Positions 43,684-51,258 of a stretch of 64,000 nucleotides of DNA are shown piece by piece (within the stretch, counting starts at the first letter, position 1; each line of letters opens with the position of its first letter). A program made the translations under genes and the position numbers. The stretch comes from Macrocystis pyrifera. Lineage: Eukaryota; Sar; Phaeophyceae; Laminariales; Laminariaceae. Below the pieces are notes generated by a model that saw only the letters and a list, made by a program, of their open reading frames with translations, was not told where the DNA came from and ran no database searches. Location: NCBI GenBank assembly GCA_031763025.1, contig JASSKH010000005.1, positions 9,518,849 through 9,582,848 of the forward strand, in the 5' to 3' direction.

Positions 43684-43864
43684 ACTTTTTTTATTCTGTC
43701 GCATATTATGCTCGCCATGGTGCCTCCTCCTGCGCGCCGTGCTTGCTGTACGCGAGCATGTTTTTTCCTCCCCCTCTCTTGCTTCTGTGTAGAAGTTTCA
43801 CGAACGTTCGGAGTGGTTGTTGTCAACCTCTCGTTCTCGTCTCGTGTGTATGGAGACCGAATGA
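29349..43864 (+). CDS. LARGE/B4GAT1-like glycosyltransferase (GT49), nine exons
   Basis: The joined exons give a 336-residue Glyco_transf_49-type domain. Seen in order: DVTLVSQ (residues 6-12); WPGPISIAI (28-36); YPVNRLRNVA (70-79); the D-I-D metal/nucleotide-sugar motif (92-94); HSAIVFSAF (120-128) in place of the usual VVPAF; FEPYLVVRK (204-212); DERFSGYGKNK (220-230); HAPHP (254-258). This is the family's motif order. All eight introns are GT-AG (273-2992 bp) and keep phase. In animals such enzymes add glucuronic acid or xylose to glycans in the Golgi; the sugar here is unknown. A type II membrane anchor is expected but not found, so 5' exons are probably missing: ATG 29349 may be internal, and an open stretch after a good acceptor at 29250 is a candidate upstream exon. 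The last exon is the least certain. No promoter was identified. Confidence 0.85.
29671..29775. mobile_element. MITE family A, copy A16, in intron 1
   Basis: TTACGGGGGTCCATAGTTAA to AACTATAGACCCCCGTAA with TA flanks. It has the TTAACAGG subfamily sequence, like the A7 inner copy. Its left side adjoins a TATTAATA octamer. Confidence 0.85.
30002..30091. mobile_element. MITE family B, copy B9, in intron 1
   Basis: TTAA at 29998-30001 precedes CCCTTTCAGAAATGCAGTCC. The right arm is GGGACTGCAGTTTATAAACG. Confidence 0.75.
30138..30242. mobile_element. MITE family A, copy A17, in intron 1
   Basis: TTGCGGGGGTCCATAGTTAA to CTACGGTCCCCCGTAA. The two arms come from different subfamily types (TTAATAGG at the left, TTTACT at the right). 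Confidence 0.8.
30372..30476. mobile_element. MITE family A, copy A18, in intron 1
   Basis: TTACGGGGGGCCGTAGTAAA to TTACTATGATCCCCCGCGA. Confidence 0.8.
30980..31069 (+). CDS. GT49 gene exon 2
   Basis: Acceptor CTTCCAG and donor GTGAGG. The 30 codons are in phase 0 and contain the W-x-G-P-I-S motif. Confidence 0.85.
32534..32635. mobile_element. MITE family A, copy A19, in intron 2
   Basis: CTACGGAGGACCATAGTTAA to TATTTACTGTGGTCCCGC, with a damaged right terminus. Confidence 0.75.
32808..32898. repeat. (CTGTTG)n hexamer microsatellite, intron 2
   Basis: About twelve CTGTTG units with CTG at the edges. It would read as polyglutamine on the minus strand, but it lies in an intron of the plus-strand gene, so no protein is inferred. 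Confidence 0.9.
33073..33194 (+). repeat. Repeat family D, copy D0, with a 40-C tail, intron 2
   Basis: GGTCTATGGTCACACGACTA, then CGGCTATGCATGAGATCGAG and TACATCTCTCCTATCGAGAT, lead into 40 C (33155-33194). Another C run of about 23 precedes it. Confidence 0.8.
33354..33640 (+). repeat. Repeat family D, copy D1, intron 2
   Basis: This is the 5' part of D (CACGTAGTGTGTATATGG to CACCTCACGGCGCT). A C run of about 24 and a short 3' part (ACGACCATGATATGAGTACT) follow, then more C. It carries GTACCAGGTAAAC where copy D6 has GTAAAC. Confidence 0.8.
33749..33966 (+). CDS. GT49 gene exon 3 (DID catalytic motif)
   Basis: Acceptor GAACAG and donor GTGAGG. It holds the YPVNRLRNVA and TDIDIWPD motifs and ends in phase 2, splitting an AGG arginine codon. 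Confidence 0.9.
34058..34440 (-). repeat. Repeat family D, copy D2, inverted, intron 3
   Basis: A G-rich run (34058-34079) followed by GTACTCAATATCATGCGTGG is the complement of the GAGTAC-poly(C) end. The rest runs to CGTAGTGTGTATATGG on the minus strand near 34385. Confidence 0.85.
34711..35165. repeat. Poly(G) and GTTGGCGTCGGT minisatellite, intron 3
   Basis: A run of 26 G (34711-34736) is followed from about 34775 to 35165 by irregular 6- and 12-base units (GTTGGC, GTCGGT, GGGGTT). Long open frames arise on both strands (a Thr/Pro dipeptide repeat on the minus strand) purely from this composition. Confidence 0.85.
35826..35904 (+). CDS. GT49 gene exon 4
   Basis: Acceptor CGCTTGCAG and donor GTAATG. 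The first base completes AGG from exon 3; 26 codons then end in phase 0. The exon was found from the phase requirement and the A-I-V-x-x-A-F pattern that must lie between exons 3 and 5. Confidence 0.8.
36139..36515. repeat. Two-copy direct repeat, about 200-bp unit, intron 4
   Basis: Both copies contain GGCTTCGGCGCTTATCCCGA or GGTTTCGGCGCTTATCCCGA and a GAAGCAAAAGTAGCAA end. Identity is moderate. Confidence 0.75.
36840..36947. mobile_element. MITE family A, copy A20, in intron 4
   Basis: TTACGGGGGTCCGTAGTAAA to CTATGGACCCCAGTAGTAA, with a mutated right terminus. Confidence 0.75.
37384..37756 (+). repeat. Repeat family D, copy D3, longest copy, intron 4
   Basis: It runs from TCGTATCACGTAGTGTTTAT through GGCACCCAAGAGGCAGC, GCTTGGTGCAAGCAATGTCC and CGCTCCGTCCCGGCATTGT to GTCTATGGTCATACGACTAC, and ends at GAGTACGCGCCCCC. 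The C tail here is short. Confidence 0.85.
37982..38085. mobile_element. MITE family A, copy A21, in intron 4
   Basis: GTACGGGGGCCATAGTAAAT to TTACCATGGCCCCCCGTAA. A MITE B (38101-38192) lies 15 bp away. Confidence 0.8.
38101..38192. mobile_element. MITE family B, copy B10, in intron 4
   Basis: GCAGTCCCGTTTACGGGGAT to GAATGCGGTACTACTGTAAA, ending near TTATTAACC. The left terminal CCCTTTT is lost. Confidence 0.7.
38363..38625 (+). repeat. Repeat family D, copies D4 and D5 in tandem, intron 4
   Basis: Two 3' halves of D lie head to tail. Each runs from CTGGTCGGTGAAA through GTCCCGGCATTGT and ATGGTCATA to TGAGTAC plus C. The C15 run (38509-38523) is exactly the join between them. Confidence 0.85.
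38897..39081 (+). CDS. GT49 gene exon 5
   Basis: Acceptor TTTTGTGCAG and donor GTGAGA. It encodes a lineage-variable region with two cysteines close together (CLESNTC) and ends in phase 2. Confidence 0.88.
39150..39474 (+). repeat. Repeat family D, copy D6, with a 39-C tail, intron 5
   Basis: GGTTACATAGTAAACCCGTT is the site without CCAGGTA. The copy ends in GAATACACG and 39 C (39436-39474). Confidence 0.85.
39690..39863 (+). repeat. Repeat family D, copy D7, degraded, intron 5
   Basis: The CTGTCCCGGCATTATAGGAA and GATAATGAGTACG pieces are followed by 15 C. Confidence 0.7.
39921..40010 (+). CDS. GT49 gene exon 6
   Basis: Acceptor CCTTTTGCAG and donor GTGAGT. It contains FEPYLVVRK and DERFSGYGKNK and ends in phase 2 within a TGG tryptophan codon. 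Confidence 0.9.
40455..40512. mobile_element. MITE family B, copy B11, right half, intron 6
   Basis: CGCGAAACGGGACTGTCGCA, then CTAAAAGGG and TTAA at 40511-40514. The left half is gone. Confidence 0.6.
41112..41147. repeat. Poly(C), 36 bases, intron 6
   Basis: An uninterrupted C run with no D sequence beside it. Confidence 0.95.
41269..41467 (-). repeat. Repeat family D, copy D8, between 81 G and 53 G, intron 6
   Basis: G81 (41269-41349) is followed by CGTACTCGTTTG and a D-like segment to CGAGACGGAGC, then G53 (41415-41467). In D orientation the G81 end is the poly(C) tail after GAGTACG. Confidence 0.8.
41585..41690. mobile_element. MITE family A, copy A22, in intron 6
   Basis: TTACGGGGGGTCCCTAGTTA to TTACTGTGGACCCCCGTAA, followed by TA. 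Confidence 0.8.
42385..42508 (+). CDS. GT49 gene exon 7
   Basis: Acceptor CTCGGCAG and donor GTGAGC. It contains YVMPVNFVIHAPHP, the C-terminal histidine motif, and ends in phase 0 after a GGGGK stretch. Confidence 0.88.
42535..42622 (-). repeat. Repeat family D, copy D9, intron 7, next to the splice donor
   Basis: G29 (42535-42563) is followed by GTACTCATTTGTAGCTCGCC and GACCACGCATCCCTGTCGAG. The G run starts 26 bases after the exon 7 donor. Confidence 0.8.
42930..42969. repeat. Poly(T), about 40 bases, intron 7
   Basis: An uninterrupted T run. It could be the A tail of a minus-strand retroposon, but no SINE body follows on the right. Confidence 0.9.
43403..43519 (+). CDS. GT49 gene exon 8
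   Basis: Acceptor GGCTGCAG and donor GTGAGA. The 39 codons are charged and probably helical (TFMKELREEHGQEE). Confidence 0.75.
43647..43683. repeat. Poly(C), 37 bases, intron 8
   Basis: It lies in the shortest intron of the GT49 gene, without an obvious D copy. Confidence 0.95.
43793..43864 (+). CDS. GT49 gene exon 9, candidate terminal exon
   Basis: Acceptor CTTCTGTGTAG after a pyrimidine-rich run. It gives 23 codons in phase 0, then TGA at 43862-43864. No family motif supports it. Confidence 0.45.
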   Translation, partial: KFHERSEWLLSTSRSRLVCMETE

Positions 43865-44197
43865 CGTTGCAGAGTGGTCATTGTCGACGAGACATGTTGC
43901 CGACTGTTTGTGTGCCTACCTCGGATTCGGAGAAGAGCGCCCTTTTTGCTTTCCCCCCCCGCTACAAGCGCCTCCACACTTCGTTCTGGAGGGGGTTCTT
44001 GGAGCCCCTTCTCCTCCCCCTCCTCCTGCTCCTCCTCCTCCTCCTCCTGCTCCGGGATCAATTTTGTTTTGTTAATATCTGTCAACGGGCGTGCTGAAAT
44101 CGATTGTGTATGCCTTGCCTCCCTGAGGGAGCACCGGGATCAATGTTGTACTATTGCTACCCCTCCGAAAGGGGTACTGGGACCAATTTTGTACCAT

Positions 44198-44305
44198 TGC
44201 GGGGGGGGGGACCATAGTAAATAGGACCAAATGTTGTGAGTAAAAATAGGTAAATATGTGTTTTTTTGTGTGTACCATAGGTCCTATTTACTATATCCCC
44301 CGTAA
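44198..44305. mobile_element. MITE family A, copy A23
   Basis: TTGCGGGGGGGGGGACCATA to CTATTTACTATATCCCCCGTAA, just downstream of the GT49 gene. Confidence 0.8.
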
Positions 44306-44400
44306 TATTTTATGTCTGCCGTGAGGGGGCACCTTCCTTGTCTTCCTCTGTGCCATGCAGCGTGCGGGTTAATGACGCTTTCGGCGTTTGCTTTTATGAC

Positions 44401-44480
44401 CCCCCCCCCCCCCCCCCCCCCCCCCCTCTACCTGTGCCCATACGACTACGGCCATGCATGACATGAGTACCATCCCCCTC
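44401..44480 (+). repeat. Repeat family D, copy D10, 3' of the gene
   Basis: C26 is followed by CATACGACTACGGCCATGCA and TGACATGAGTACCATCCCCC. It is the last D copy in the window. Confidence 0.75.
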
Positions 44481-45243
44481 ACCTATTCCTTTCCCCTACC
44501 CCCACTGCCTCCCTTAACCCGTCGTTTTGTTTTGTTTTTGTCGTCGCTCCGACGGAAGTGAGCACGCGCCCGCCCACTCCCCCGCTTCCCCGCCCTGCTG
44601 GCACTGACGTGCTCTCCCGCACAGAAAACGAAACGCGCGATTTTTTCAAGCAGCATCCACCTCCCAACGCCGTAGCGATCACACGATCGCCTTCCGTAGA
44701 TACTAGACAGCCGCCTTCCGTTGAGATCAGACGGTCGCCTTCTCCCTCCCTCCCCCCCCCCCCCCCCCCTCGTTTTTTAGTCTTCCCCCCCCGCCTCACC
44801 AAAAACCCAAACCCATCCTATCCCATCTGATCCCGCCTCGTCCCCACCGCATCCCTTCCAGTCCTGCCCCTGTCCCATTCCCCACCCTATTCCACGCCAT
44901 CCCATCTCTCACCCCGAGACCCTTGGCTTCCCACCCGACTCCTCCCTACCCCCTCCTTTCCCCTCCCGCGCCGCGGGCCCTTGTAGAAGAAGGTACCTCG
45001 ACTGAAAGCCTCAGACCGTGGGAAGCAGCGAGGCATCCAGCTGGGCCCTTGATTTTTTTTGGTTCGGCGCGGCTGCTGCGCGATTATATTGTTGGTTTTC
45101 CCTCATATTTATTATTCGTATGCAGCGCTTGAGAAGATTAAAACGCGCTGGCTTTTTTAATAGTGAAGAAAAAAAGAAAGAGGAAGAAGAAGTTAGCTCC
45201 CGGCGTACTATAAATAATATAGTAGGAGGCGCCGAAGGTGGTG

Positions 45244-45275
<32 letters not shown>

Positions 45276-47346
45276 CCCGTGCTCAGTGACGGGAAGGGGG
45301 AAAAGACATGGAAGGGGGGGAAAGAGCGGGAGGACCAGATAGATGTTAGCCGCGGACGGGAGATGGAACGGGGGGGGGAAAGGGAAGGAGATTAAATGGG
45401 GTACCAGGTATGCCGCCGCGATGGTGGGTGAAAAACGGTTTTTGATAACAATGGTTGGGTAGCGATGGTGCTGATTGCGATGGCTGGCTGGCGACAAAAT
45501 GGTTGCGGCTGCTGCGTAGCAATGGCTGATTTTGTAGGCGTCGATTTTTTCGACGATCGGTTGCAAAAAATGGCCGATTGCGATAGTTTTTTTTTTTTTT
45601 TTTTTGTAGCGAATGGTTGGGTGTGTACCTGTCGCGTTGTCTGATTTGTCGTGGTTGAGTTTTGCGATGGCCTATAGCACTGCTCGACACCGACGGTTGA
45701 TGAACCTTGGGGTTGGGTTGGGTTGGGGCGTTTGCGACGCTCCACAACGGGGAGTGGCGACGCCCTATATAGCAACCTATTATAATACCCGTAATCCACT
45801 CACCGTTTTCCGGCTGGTGGTGGGAAGAAGATACCACCGGAAAGTTTATATCACAGACGGGGAGGGGAGAGGAAGGGCGGAGCGCGGGAGAGGGGCAGGG
45901 TTGGGTTAGCGCGGGGGGGAAAGGGTGGATGTATTTTGGGACGCGCTCGGGGGGGGGGGGGGGGGCGTTTCGGGGACTGTGGCTTTTGAAAAGACCGGGA
46001 GGGGCTTTAGGGTGAGAGGGGAAATGCTCCAATGGTTGGTGGGGTTTTTTTTTTTTTGTCTTCGGTCCCGTCGCTGTGCGTAGCTCGAGATCCACAGCCC
46101 GCACGGTCTGGGTTTAAGTTCTTGATGTCGTGCGAGGGGAGAAGGGGGGGGACGGGGGGGGGGGGGGGGAGAAGGCGAGAAATGTAAAGCTGTGGTGGTC
46201 GGCTTGACTCGCAGCCGTGTATCCTGGGTGCTCTCCGAATACTTCTAGGGATCGGGTGTGGTAATATTATTTTTCTTTGGTGGAAAGTGTGAATTGTCCA
46301 ATCGGGTTCTCTCCGCGGAACCCTGGCCTGGCCTGTGTGTACCATAAACCAGCGTTGATTTTGAGAAAATTTTCCATGCTGGGATTTACTTTGTGAGTTC
46401 ATGTTTGCGACGGCGGTTTTTTTTTTTTTTGCTGTGTATTATTCTATGGCCCGTGCGCTGTCCTGAAGACCCCGGATAAACCCTCGGGTTATCGGTGGAC
46501 CCCTCTCGTGGAATCCGAACACCTCGGTTGAATTTTCGGTGGATATGCCGGTGGATACGTCCCCGGCCGATTTATTCCCCGCTAGAATCGTCGACAGAAA
46601 CCTCGGTGATGATATGTAGCTCTCCGGATAGCATTGCTAGAGTAGCGTAGCGCACCCAGCCCAGCCGACGCGATGTTCCTTTTGCGGGAGCGAGCGCGTT
46701 TCCGCGTCGCCCCTCGCCCCGAGGCTAGAAGAAGAACAGGAAGGAGAAGAAACGCCGTGCCTGATGTAATATCGGATGATTGTAATGCGTTACGGGTACG
46801 ACTACCGTACAGTATCAGTAGGTTCGGGTACGAAATCGTGTCGTTTAGTGTTTACACGCGAGCAAGCAGAACATGTTTTTTGTTTTTTTTTTTGCTGGCG
46901 TGCACTGTTTTTTTTTTTCGTAGAGAGTTTCGACGCGTTTTGTGACCCCCGGTTTCACGGTGGGCCTCTTGTTGTAGTAGTACGTAGATGAACACGATCG
47001 GGCGGTCATGTGTGCTTGTGTGTGGCGGCAGCAAACGGGAGGGGGTCTCAACCGGCACATGAATTGCCGGTCGTTTCCTGTTGTGTTTGGCGAATTTGCA
47101 CAGTTTCACAGGCATGAAAGAGTGAGAGAAAACTTACGATAAGCGCTGAAGGCATCCCCTGAGGATGGTAGCGGGAGTGTGGGGGCGGCATTATAGTTGT
47201 TGTGCGTTTGTGCATGGGGCGGGGCGGGGGGGGAGGGGAGGAGGGGGGGGTGATTTTTGGGGTGTGGGGTTTGGTTTGATACGTTTAACGTTTCTCCTGA
47301 ACAGTTCTGTTGGAATAAAACGAACAAAAGCAAGAAATACTTTTGA
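44481..47346. other. Low-complexity intergenic region
   Basis: C-rich and G-rich stretches, a (TGCC)n run at 45240-45274, a GATGGTTG-type imperfect repeat (45420-45620) and several T runs. Long frames such as 46104-45346 (minus) follow base composition and show no domain. No gene is supported. Confidence 0.5.
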
Positions 47347-49078
47347 CAACCTGTGATTGAGCCGAAGGGAGGGAGGGGTGGAGGGAGGGAGGGAGGAGGA
47401 CCTTACAAAGACTGCCTGAACGGGATGCACGATGATTATAGCTGTAGAAAGAGGTGGGTGCATGTTTTGATGCACACAGACAAACGGACAAGAAGACAAG
47501 ACAGACAGCACGGTGTGACGAGTTCGTAGGCGACTGGCCGGTGATGAGCCGCGCTGCGGCAGGTAATTGGGGTTGCGCAATTGAGCCCAAACACTGTCAC
47601 TGACGGACTACCCAACACCTTCGTGTCCAGTCTGTTCTCCCAATATGATTCCTGTTATTCTGTTGTCCGCGCAAGAAACATGGTCCAATAGTTCCCCAGC
47701 ACCCAGATGCAAATTTCGCGGGATGAGGAATTTCGCTCCGATATTATTTTTGGAACACCACTCATAGTAGCGCTAATACGTGGTAACAGTCTTCAGAAAT
47801 TCTCCTTCGAATAATGAAGAAATAACAAGAAAGAAAATTGTTATTTGTTGCCTCTTTATTTTGTCGAAAACCCACAAAAACGTTATTGGTTTGTTCTGGA
47901 GGGTGCAGTTTTCAGAAGCTAATTGAGAGGGTGGCATTCGATAGATCTCGTCATCCACCAGGTCGATCGCTCTTCTGAGTTTTTGTAGAGAAAAAAGTGA
48001 AAGAGAAATAGGCAGATGAACCAGATCCAAAACGTCATGAAGATTGGTTTCTTTCATGAGAGCCTACAACATGATTGCAAAGTTAAGGGTGGCGAACGGT
48101 TTTTTTTTTGCCAAACCCCACGGTGCTCGGGTTTTCATTTTTTAAGAGAAACGGAAATTCGGCAGATAATACCGGTTTTGGGACAAATAGCTGATCTTGG
48201 CATTCGCTGAGCCAACCTGTGATTGAGCCGAAGGGAGGGAGGGGTGGAGGGAGGGAGGGAGGAGGACCTTACAAAGACTGCCTGAACGGGATGCACGATG
48301 ATTATAGCTGTAGAAAGAGGTGGGTGCATGTTTTGATGCACACAGACAAACGGACAAGAAGACAAGACAGACAGCACGGTGTGACGAGTTCGTAGGCGAC
48401 TGGCCGGTGATGAGCCGCGCTGCGGCAGGTAATTGGGGTTGCGCAATTGAGCCCAAACACTGTCACTGACGGACTACCCAACACCTTCGTGTCCAGTCTG
48501 TTCTCCCAATATGATTCCTGTTATTCTGTTGTCCGCGCAAGAAACATGGTCCAATAGTTCCCCAGCACCCAGATGCAAATTTCGCGGGATGGGGAATTTC
48601 GCTCCGATATTATTTTTGGAACACCACTCATAGTAGCGCTAATACGTGGTAACAGTCTTCAGAAATTCTCCTTCGAATAATGAAGAAATAACAAGAAAGA
48701 AAATTGTTATTTGTTGCCTCTTTATTTTGTCGAAAACCCACAAAAACGTTATTGGTTTGTTCTGGAGGGTGCAGTTTTCAGAAGCTAATTGAGAGGGTGG
48801 CATTCGATAGATCTCGTCATCCACCAGGTCGATCGCTCTTCTGAGTTTTTGTAGAGAAAAAAGTGAAAGAGAAATAGGCAGATGAACCAGATCCAAAACG
48901 TCATGAAGATTGGTTTCTTTCATGAGAGCCTACAACAGGATTGCAAAGTTAAGGGTGGCGAACGGTTTTTTTTTTTGCCAAACCCCACGGTGCTCGGGTT
49001 TTCATTTTTTAAGAGAAACGGAAATTCGGCAGATAATACCGGTTTTGGGACAAATAGCTGATCTTGGCATTCGCTGAG
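47347..49078. repeat. 866-bp tandem duplication, nearly identical copies
   Basis: Copy 1 is 47347-48212 and copy 2 is 48213-49078, offset 866 bases. I see only about two substitutions (GGGATGAGG versus GGGATGGGG; CAACATGATTG versus CAACAGGATTG). Each carries the same 94-codon minus-strand frame (48057-47773 and 48923-48639). That product is plausible (NLHDVLDLVH, LRRAIDLVDDEIYRMPPSQL) but of no family I know. Confidence 0.95.
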
Positions 49079-49291
49079 CTGTGTCTTGATGTTGAGAGTA
49101 CACGGGGGGGGGGGGGGGGACTGCCCACAAACAGTGCTTGTTCGCTCAGCCCAGGTGATCACGACTACTGTGTGGTCGGTTTGTCTTTCAATTCGTCGTG
49201 TTTCGAAAGTTATCAGCCGGAAACAGATTGGACAATTTGTCTTGCGCGGATCATACGTACGTTAGTACATAGCACTGTGTATCGTGCTTGG

Positions 49292-49395
49292 CCCTTCTAG
49301 GACTGCAGTAGTCCCGTTTTGGGGACCAAGCGCTCGAATTCTACGGTAAGTTCCAAGTAGTTTGCCCACTAAACAGGACTGCGGTCCTGAAATGG
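49292..49395. mobile_element. MITE family B, copy B12
   Basis: CCCTTCTAGGACTGCAGTAG to GACTGCGGTCCTGAAATGG, with TTAC instead of TTAA at the right. Confidence 0.75.
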
Positions 49396-49628
49396 TTACG
49401 TAGCTTACGTTTTTTTTTTTGTCGTCGAATCCGATCGTTGCGGGCTATGACAGGTTTTGAGCTCTTCTTCAAGTGGGGAAGGAGCATTTGAAACATACAA
49501 CATGAAATTCTACCCTTACCGCACCACGCCTCTACTACAGTAACTCTGCTGCTACTGTAATAGCGGTGGTGATGGTGTCCGTCGTGGAGTTATGCCTACG
49601 TACGCGGCCTCAGCTGTTAGTAATAGCA

Positions 49629-49806
49629 TTACGGGGGACCATACCAGTCTGATCAGAAATATAAGGCACATTGGAACACTTAGATACCATGTAATTGTCC
49701 CTTATATTTAAGATCAGACTGGCAGTAAATAGGACCTACGGTAGACACATCCTATATATTTCCCTATTTTTACTAACAATAGTTGGTCCTATTCCCTATA
49801 GGGTAA
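49629..49806. mobile_element. MITE family A, copy A24, split by hairpin F
   Basis: TTACGGGGGACCATA is interrupted, then GTAAATAGGACCTACGG and the interior continue. The right end has lost its terminal repeat (CCCTATAGGGTAAT). Confidence 0.8.
49644..49722. mobile_element. Hairpin element F (79 bp), ends CCAGTCTGATC
   Basis: CCAGTCTGATCAGAAATATA at the left and TATTTAAGATCAGACTGG at the right form a 23-base imperfect inverted repeat. It sits in MITE A24 at the TA of CCATAGTAAA. The right flank reads CAGTAAA, so the second TA has become CA or was CA. The termini CCA...TGG matter for the footprint finding. Confidence 0.8.
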
Positions 49807-49879
49807 TCTAGAAGCAAAATTAATTTCCTGTCCTAACGGACAAAATGACAAAAAACGGTACACCAGCGCTTTTTTTGCC

Positions 49880-51258
49880 AGTTTACGGTACGACGTCGCT
49901 CTGTCCCGAGCGACCGATGCCAGCAAGCTCTTCTTGCTGTCGCCGGTTACTCTCGACGATCTGACCCATCCACAGGACGACGATGTAGCGGCTATGATCG
50001 ACTACCTCGAACGCCTCGACAAGGCTACACTAGCCTTGTTCTTGGATGATCCCTCTTCATTCCGACCGGCCACGACAAGTCCTCCGGCTAGTTATACATC
50101 CCACACCAACGACGGACAGACACCGGCTCCATCCGCCCTTCACCTTTTCTGCCGCCCAATGAGAACAACAATTGCTTCTTCAACACCGCCATCGCCTCCG
50201 CCATAGCTGCTTGGGAAGGACACCCTCTCCCCAACCCAACCATGGCAACACCAGCTGGAGCCACCTTCTTCTCCACTCTTGCGGCTGTGCGTGCCTGCAT
50301 GTTCGACGGCAAGCCTCTCCAACGCACCCTCTTGGTAAGTTCTTGCTTGTTCTGCTATCCACATCTCGTCGTAATAATACCCCCAATACTTACCGGCGCC
50401 CGCAAGTACCCATATATACATGAATACTACGTCGTGCTTTCATGTGTCTTCTAAACGTATTGTATCATTTCGTTCGGTATGCGTCGCATTCTTTGGCGGA
50501 ATGCAGGATTATTTGGCCCAAGCACGTGACAAGATCCTTGGTAGTAGCGGCCTACCGGGCGCAGGATCCCTAATGGGAACGCCAGGCTCCATATACGAAG
50601 CGGTCACCCTTCGACCTGATGATCAACTCCACCCCAACAGCGGGTGGCCAGGTGACGTCGTGGAACGGCATGCTCGTATCATGTACGCTCGGACGGCTCT
50701 CGGATTCAACTGGCACTACACTACCGATTGCCATATCGAAGACCATGGCCATATCGAGATAACCGCATTCCAATGTGCACGATGGCGAGATCCCGCACCA
50801 ATCTTGATTCCGCACGGACCGCCCCAGTCACTCCATGATGCAGTCAATGCCTTGTTCCTAACCGGAGCCGCCTCCGACTTCCCATTTCCTGGACCTGCTC
50901 CGTGGCCCCCTGCGACGAGAGCTGCGCTCGGCACATCAGCACATCCACATGGTCAATTCTTCCTTGGAGTGCGGACAACGCCCCAGATCGCGTTTTCTTC
51001 GCGTCTGCACGTGTAGACATCTACGAGGACGCCGGAGAGCCGCCAGCACCGTCACCCATTTTGATGATAGGCGTTGAGTACTGCTTCGTAGCTGTCATCT
51101 ACTCCCTTCCGAACCATTTCGAGACCCAGTTGCGTTCGAGAGGGCGGTGGTTGAAGTACGATCGCATACTCGGGGGAGTACCACGTCTTGCGACGATTTC
51201 GACTATGACTGGTATCATGGTTTCCAGCATATGTATGTCTACCTTCGAAAGTCTATGA
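49880..51258 (+). pseudogene. Ubiquitin-specific-protease-like (C19) gene, frame-broken
   Basis: Three frames chain together. An N-terminal part runs from about 49880 (ATDASKLFLLSPVTLDDLTH) to about 50150. A Cys-box segment NENNNCFFNTAIASAIAAW (50158-50215) runs on to a GTAAGT donor at 50335. After a 172-bp phase-0 intron (50335-50506), exon 2 starts DYLAQARDKILG. The last part has an AVIYSLPNHFETQLRSRGRW segment followed by LKYD (about 51090-51165). USPs have N-x-x-N-x-C-[FY]-x-N near the N-terminus and a His box (H-[FY]-x-x then W-x-x-[FY]-D) near the C-terminus; both patterns are seen. Frame changes near 50155 and between about 50870 and 50905 suggest a pseudogene, or hidden introns or sequence errors. 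The middle is much shorter than in typical USPs. It could be a transposon-borne protease-like gene, given its retroelement neighbours. Confidence 0.5.
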
